Below are positions 59,529 through 64,000 of a DNA stretch of 64,000 nt, in pieces (positions within the stretch are counted from its first letter, which is position 1; every line of letters starts with the position of its first letter). Below the pieces are notes generated by a model. That model made no database searches, was not told the origin of the DNA, and saw nothing but the letters and a program-made list of their open reading frames with translations. Location: contig CM076197.1 in the NCBI GenBank assembly GCA_038277395.1, positions 102,140,442 to 102,204,441 on the forward strand, written 5' to 3'. The stretch is from Dryocosmus kuriphilus. Lineage: Eukaryota > Arthropoda > Insecta > Hymenoptera > Cynipidae. The position numbers and the translations under genes are program-made.

Positions 59529-60805
59529 TATCACGGAAAGAACAGATTTGGTTGCACCCACGAAAGTACTTTGGTTGCACTGCATTTAGCTGTGGGACAA
59601 ATATGTTTTTTGTCCCGCATCTTAGAAAATGGTTGCCATATTATTCACGTTTAGCTGCTATTACCAAAGCGAATGGTACTGTGTATTTGGATGTAACATC
59701 CAAACTTTGGATGTCGTATCCAAAGTTTGAACGGTATCGTATCCAATTATATTAAGTTGTATCTTCTGCAACTAATCGTGCCAAAGAGCTTTGGGTCTCA
59801 CAACCAAATTTTTTTTGTTATCGCATCCAAAGCTATTTCCTATGTGATTACCTTGTGGCGCCCTCAAATTTATAGTTAATACGGTCGCCACCGGCACTTC
59901 GGTCTGACTTCCATAAGATTACATGTAGAATTGGCAGAGCGCTGCGATAGCTTCGCCTATCCCTTCCATCCGTCGGCACTGGCTTTCATCCTCTCGTCTT
60001 ACGACCGCCATTTTAGTTCTGAGTTGTTTGACGCTTCGTATGTTTCGGACAGATTTACTTTATCGAGAAAAGTGATTAAAAGTTCAATAAAATTGTGTAA
60101 GTTAAGTGAAAAAATATGACAAAGCAGCTGCCAAACATTTTGGACATCATCGGTTTGTCGGAATACTTACTACGTTAACGACTCCTTTTCCTGCTGTGAC
60201 CGCTAATGTAAGCGACAAATATTTCGCAACACTTCCATATGCTCTTTAATTAAGTATTTATAGGACAAAATAGATATTAAGAGATGAAATTTGTCACTCG
60301 TTTGATAAAATAAAATATTTGAATTATTTTAAAGCTCACATTTTCATTAATAATACCTACCATTAGCTATAGTGACAACACCTCAATGTCGTATCCAAAG
60401 CTTTGGAAAAAGCACCCAAAATTAAATGCTGCATTATAAAATTATTTTTGGTGTCACAAGCAAAAATTATGATTCTCATATCCACAGTCATAGTTCTCAT
60501 ATACAATATAATGGTTCTCATAACCAAAGTCATGGTTCCCATATATACAAGATAATTCTTCTCATAACCAAAGTCATAGTTCTCATGTACAAGATAATGG
60601 TTCTCATAACCAAAGTAACAGTGGTAAGACACAATAACCGGTTTGGAAGCGACAACTATGTGAATGGATACCACACCAAAACAAGTTCTATACATTAGGT
60701 TTGGTTGTCACAACCAAATCTTTGGTTGCGCGATATTTAACTAAATTTTTTGGTTGTGACATCCAAACCTTTGATTCTTACAACCAAACTGTTCTTTCCG
60801 TATAC
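59529..60805. mobile_element. non-autonomous element with ACGGAAAGAACAG ends and TTTGGTTG motifs
   Basis: The left end CACGGAAAGAACAGATTTGG (59532) and right end (complement, finishing near 60800) are inverted. TTTGGTTG, GGATGT-ATCC and CATCCAAA motifs recur many times, including perfect TTTGGTTGTxxCAACCAAA-type palindromes (60697-60720). From about 60480 to 60635 there is a tandem repeat of about 54 bp built on GGTTCTCATAACCAAAGTCA. No transposase is encoded. Confidence 0.55.
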
Positions 60806-61489
60806 GATCAGTAAAATGGTCAAAATCAGAGGGATGTGCTGCAGTATCGGGTAGGAAAATTTGAAACATTAAAATTTGTTCAAGTCACAGATGGCGTCCC
60901 AAAAGATTCTTAAAGTCCATAAATGTAGAATAAAGCAGGATATAGCGGGATAAAAGGATAAAGCAGGAATCTTCCAGAACTCAGGCGATAATACATAAAA
61001 TAGAACATAAAATAAACATAAGAAATAACTAAAATTAAATAAACTAAATTGACTATTTCCAATCCAGGAGAAACGTGCAACTTCCAGATGTAAATAAAAA
61101 TAAAGAAATAAACAATGCCACAAAATACGTTTGTGACTTGCAAAATTTTGCAACGTCACAGTAGTATTATAGTTAAATTGTGTGTATTAGAACATAACTG
61201 TGAGTAATATGTAATGAAAATCGAATATCGAAAAATAAGGGCCATTCTAGTGATATCTACATTAAGATATTAAACACTGATGTACAAAGAAAGCAAAAGA
61301 ATACTTTATTAAAACTATTGAAAATCACTTTGAATTTAGTAGAAAGCAGATGTCAATACATCGAGACAAAAAATTTAATGTCTAAAGTAACGTTTCGTCA
61401 CTCACTCAGAGACTCATCAGACAGTAAATAAGAAGTAAGAATATCATCAGACAGTAAAAAGAAGTACAGGTAAAACTAAAGAAAATACA
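60806..61489. other. gene-less stretch
   Basis: The AT-rich sequence has overlapping minus ORFs (60869-61159) that read as hydrophobic low-complexity. No domain was recognised. Confidence 0.35.
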
Positions 61490-62350
61490 AAATTTTTACA
61501 CCATTAGAAGTATTAGATTTATGCAAAATTTGACTTTTGCGGATTTCATGAAATCTCCACGTTTTAAGACCTCCTGAATCCGAAAAAATGGTTTTTAAAC
61601 GATAACTTTCGAGAAATCGGATTGGATTGCGCTAAAAAGGTCCAAAAAGAAAGGACGATTGTACAGGTAAATCAAAAACTTTTCACAAAATCAAAAATAC
61701 GGCTTGAGTTTTGTTCATCTCAAAAAAATTTTTTGTCTCAGTTTTTTGATAAAATGAACGGTTTTTGTTTTAATCAGAGAAGGCTTTTAAAATTAAAAAA
61801 CTGTGGTTTCCCGCCAAAATATTCAAGATTGGTAAAAACAAAGTTGTTCAATTTAAAAAGATCTACAAATTTTTTTCATTTTTTTCATAAAATGAGAGTA
61901 AAAATTAAAAATTAAAGATTTCAAATTTTCCGCCAAACTATGGAAAATACGGAAAAATAATAATAAACAAAGTTGTTCGTCTCCAAATTGTCTACAAATT
62001 TGCTCTCAATCATTTTTTTGATCAGACGCGTAGTTTTTGAGTTATTCGTGAAATAAAAAAAAACTACTTTTCAGCAAAACTGTGCCAGAAAATATTAACA
62101 AGCAGAATTGTCATTACTACAAAATGTATCTAAGAAAAATGAAATCCTGTATTGTAAAAATAAAACCAGAGAAGAATAAGTAAAAATTTACCCAGAAAAT
62201 CCTGTAAAATGTAAAAATTTGGAAAATCAAAAAGAGTGAAGTTTGAAAAAAATTTATTCGATAGGTTAAGTAAAATAATTTCTTTTTTTTTCTAATTTAA
62301 ATAAGTAAAACAATTAAGATAGTTACCTTGTAAGAGAAAAAAGCGCGGCG
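61490..62350 (+). repeat. decayed unit of the hairpin-bearing repeat
   Basis: Landmarks in the usual order are GAAGTATTAGATTTATG, CGGATTTCATGAAATCTCCACG, CCTGAATCCGAAAAAA, ATAAAATGAACGGTTTTTG, CGCCAAACTATGG, CAGACGCGTAGTTTTTGAG and a remnant GCGCGGCGCGCG. Many small deletions have shortened it, and the terminal hairpins are mostly lost. Confidence 0.7.
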
Positions 62351-62560
62351 CGCGTGGATGGTAATAAAATCAAGAGGCCATGTTGTCATAATTTGGCCAA
62401 TTTGTAAATTAGTTTAAATAAAAAAATGATATTAAGTAAAAATTTAGAAAGTTTGAAAAAAATTTATTCTAGGTTAGGATAGTTTCAAATAAGTAAGAAT
62501 TAAGTGTTACCTTGTAAGAGAAAAAATGGATGGTAATAAAATCAAGAGGCCCAACAATAG
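62225..62560 (+). repeat. direct duplication of about 205 bp
   Basis: The phrase GTTTGAAAAAAATTTATTC then TTACCTTGTAAGAGAAAAAA then GGATGGTAATAAAATCAAGAG occurs at about 62248-62375 and again at 62452-62550. The first copy contains GCGCGGCGCGCG, which the second lacks. Confidence 0.65.
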
Positions 62561-62634
62561 TAACAATTTTAAAATGTGAAAGTTGGAAGTGAGTTCTCTG
62601 AGTACATTGCCATGATAAGGTGGTTTTAGTACTG

Positions 62635-62891
62635 ACAATATGGAGTAGATTCATAAAGTTTCAAGGTTATAAGTGGGAGAAAAAGCGGCAAATTTGAAAA
62701 AGATATGATAAGGAAACAAAATATGGAATTTAGAAATTTGGACAAAAATAAAAAATTTAAGGTATTTAATATTGAGTTATATGCTTTTTGTTATATGTTA
62801 TATGTTATATGCTTTTTATTTGCTTTTATGTTATATGCTTTTTCTCCCATTTATAACCTTGAAACTTTATGAACCTACTCCATATTGTCTA
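62635..62891. repeat. inverted repeat with arms of about 54 bp
   Basis: GACAATATGGAGTAGATTCA...GGGAGAAAAAGC at 62635-62688 pairs with GCTTTTTCTCCCATTTATAA...CCATATTGTC at 62838-62891, with about four mismatches. The spacer of about 150 bp includes a TTATATGTTATATGCTTTTT microsatellite-like stretch. Confidence 0.7.
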
Positions 62892-63210
62892 GGGTTGTGA
62901 GCAAGGAAACGTTTCATTGAATCATTGAAACTTTCACTTGAAACTTTCAAATGTTTCACCGTCAAAGTTTCATCGTTTCATGAAACATTGGGGGGAAAGG
63001 AGGGAACTTCTATATGCGCATGCGCAGAAATCAGATCAGGTTAGGTACTCGTACACACTACGCAGCAACGCTACCTTGCCGGCTTGCCGCAAGTTTAAAC
63101 TTGTGTTGGACGTTTTGGAAGATCATTTCGTGTTTCTCAACATCAGTGTAAAATTGTGTTATTGAGTTATCGGTGAAAATAGTGAAAATTGTTGCTCGAA
63201 ATATTTTAAA

Positions 63211-63540
63211 ATGCAGCGAGAAAAGCGCTGTGTGCATCAGCACTTTTCAAAAACAGTCTCTGAAAGCAAAAATAACAAATCTGTCGTAAAAGCTAGATGC
63301 AATTACTGCAGTTGGGAAAATGTGTCAAATACAACCCGACTAATTAAACAAATAAAAGAATGTTTAAATGCTCAACGGAAATCAAAGAAAAAGTGTCTGG
63401 AGAAAAATTTAACAAATATAACACAATTGAGACCACTGACTGTGAAGATGTTAATGTGTCAAATAAAAAAAATAAAGTTGAACAACAGTTCTATGAATGA
63501 TTTTATTTTGAAGGACAAAACTGTCTCAGAAGCTATGCAA
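63211..63540 (+). CDS. first coding exon of a BED-finger (hAT-type) gene, partial
   Basis: The ATG at 63211 opens 110 codons that end exactly at a strong donor (GAAGCTATGCAA-GTAAGT at 63540/63541). The ORF would run only 8 codons further before TAA. Residues 20-52 form a BED-like finger: K-S-V-V-K-A-R-C-x2-C-S-W-E-N-V-S-N-T-T-R-L then K-Q-I-K-E-C. The usual histidine at about residue 47 is glutamine, so zinc binding may be impaired. The rest is lysine-rich. BED fingers of this type head hAT transposases and genes domesticated from them. The exon lacks stops and has a proper splice site, so it may belong to a live or recently active gene whose remaining exons lie beyond the window. Confidence 0.6.
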
Positions 63541-63689
63541 GTAAGTTCCACTAAAAAGGAATAAAGCATCATTTTTTGGAAAAATTCAAGAAATTTAGAA
63601 TTAGTTACGATAATTTTTTAAATATAGAATTCTTTTGAAATATTATAAAATAGGGCTACCATATGTCTAGGGTAGGTTAGGTATAGAAG

Positions 63690-63717
63690 GACAATATATA
63701 TATATATATATGATAGT

Positions 63718-63752
<35 letters not shown>
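63690..63752. repeat. (TA)n microsatellite
   Basis: Alternating TA runs at about 63694-63711 and 63720-63751, separated by ATGATAGTATAC. Confidence 0.9.
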
Positions 63753-63753
<1 letters not shown>

Positions 63754-64000
63754 TTTAAATAACCAAAATAATTAACGCAGTTTTATGTTATTTTGAGCCA
63801 CTTATTCATAAGAAAACTATGATCCAATTAAAACTTATAATAATAAATTCCGTGGCGTAACTTGAAACCCTTAAAACACGGGGGCCCTAGATAATTTTTG
63901 AGTCAGGGGCCCATAAACTATAATAATATCAAAACTCAACTTACCTTACCAAGTTATCTTGCATTAAAAATATTATCTAAAAATGACGAGAATTTGTCAT

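Noticed and set aside
60426..60698. 90-codon histidine/serine-rich ORF
   Set aside because: Derived from the 54-bp tandem repeat inside a non-autonomous element.
63850..63915. GTGGCGTAACTT...GGGGGCCC as the start of a hAT-type MITE
   Set aside because: The phrase is suggestive, but the other end would lie beyond or was not found in the window, so it cannot be supported.

Overview
This window looks like gene-poor, transposon-dense nuclear DNA from an insect. The evidence is a spliced alpha-esterase-type carboxylesterase gene with short GT-AG introns and one large intron, two mariner elements, a pogo/Tigger element, a Merlin element, a THAP-bearing element, a LINE, and a very AT-rich background with local CpG-richer islands. 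A repeat-rich hymenopteran would fit, but that is only an inference. There are no prokaryotic operons, rRNA genes or CRISPR arrays. All reading was by eye.

Layout. 1-300: weak match to a negative-strand RNA virus polymerase fragment (possible endogenous viral element). 317-3721: decayed DNA transposon with about 340-bp inverted ends; its broken gene combines cysteine clusters resembling the RAG1 N-terminus with RAG1/Transib-like zinc-binding and glutamate motifs. 4500-6880: 362-bp higher-order tandem repeat interrupted by an 863-bp inverted-end element with a 4-bp target duplication. 8310-8890: 307-bp duplication. 8950-10075: CpG-richer island. 11532-12355: 824-bp near-palindrome. 13747-16140: Merlin element with about 290-bp inverted ends and an internal 77-bp minisatellite. 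17385-19680: tandem units of a roughly 1-1.1 kb repeat family carrying GC-rich hairpins, which recurs at 24420-27480, 30255-31255, 34205-35400 and 61490-62350. 19683-21611: element with a THAP zinc-finger remnant.

22128-27706 (minus) is the only recognisable host gene, a carboxylesterase with eight reconstructable exons. Its exon lengths add up to 530 codons only if a 4-bp tandem duplication in exon 6 is discounted. As written, the frame breaks before the catalytic histidine. Intron 1 (3.27 kb) is filled mostly by the hairpin-bearing repeat.

29645-31805 is a foldback with one repeat unit in its loop. 33737-40484 is bounded by inverted ends rich in a GGAGTGA motif and holds, nested, a repeat unit, a MITE, two possible unknown exons, and a CCCACG-ended element that itself contains a mariner. 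41100-44398 is a second mariner split by a Tigger element. 47735-50975 is a very large foldback with a 26-bp C run in one arm and a 119-bp G run in the other. 51690-52800 is another foldback. 54810-56100 is a LINE reverse transcriptase relic, followed by a tRNA-like SINE head. 59529-60805 is an inverted-end element with repeated TTTGGTTG motifs. At 63211-63540 there is an apparently intact first exon of a BED-finger (hAT-type) gene that runs off the window.
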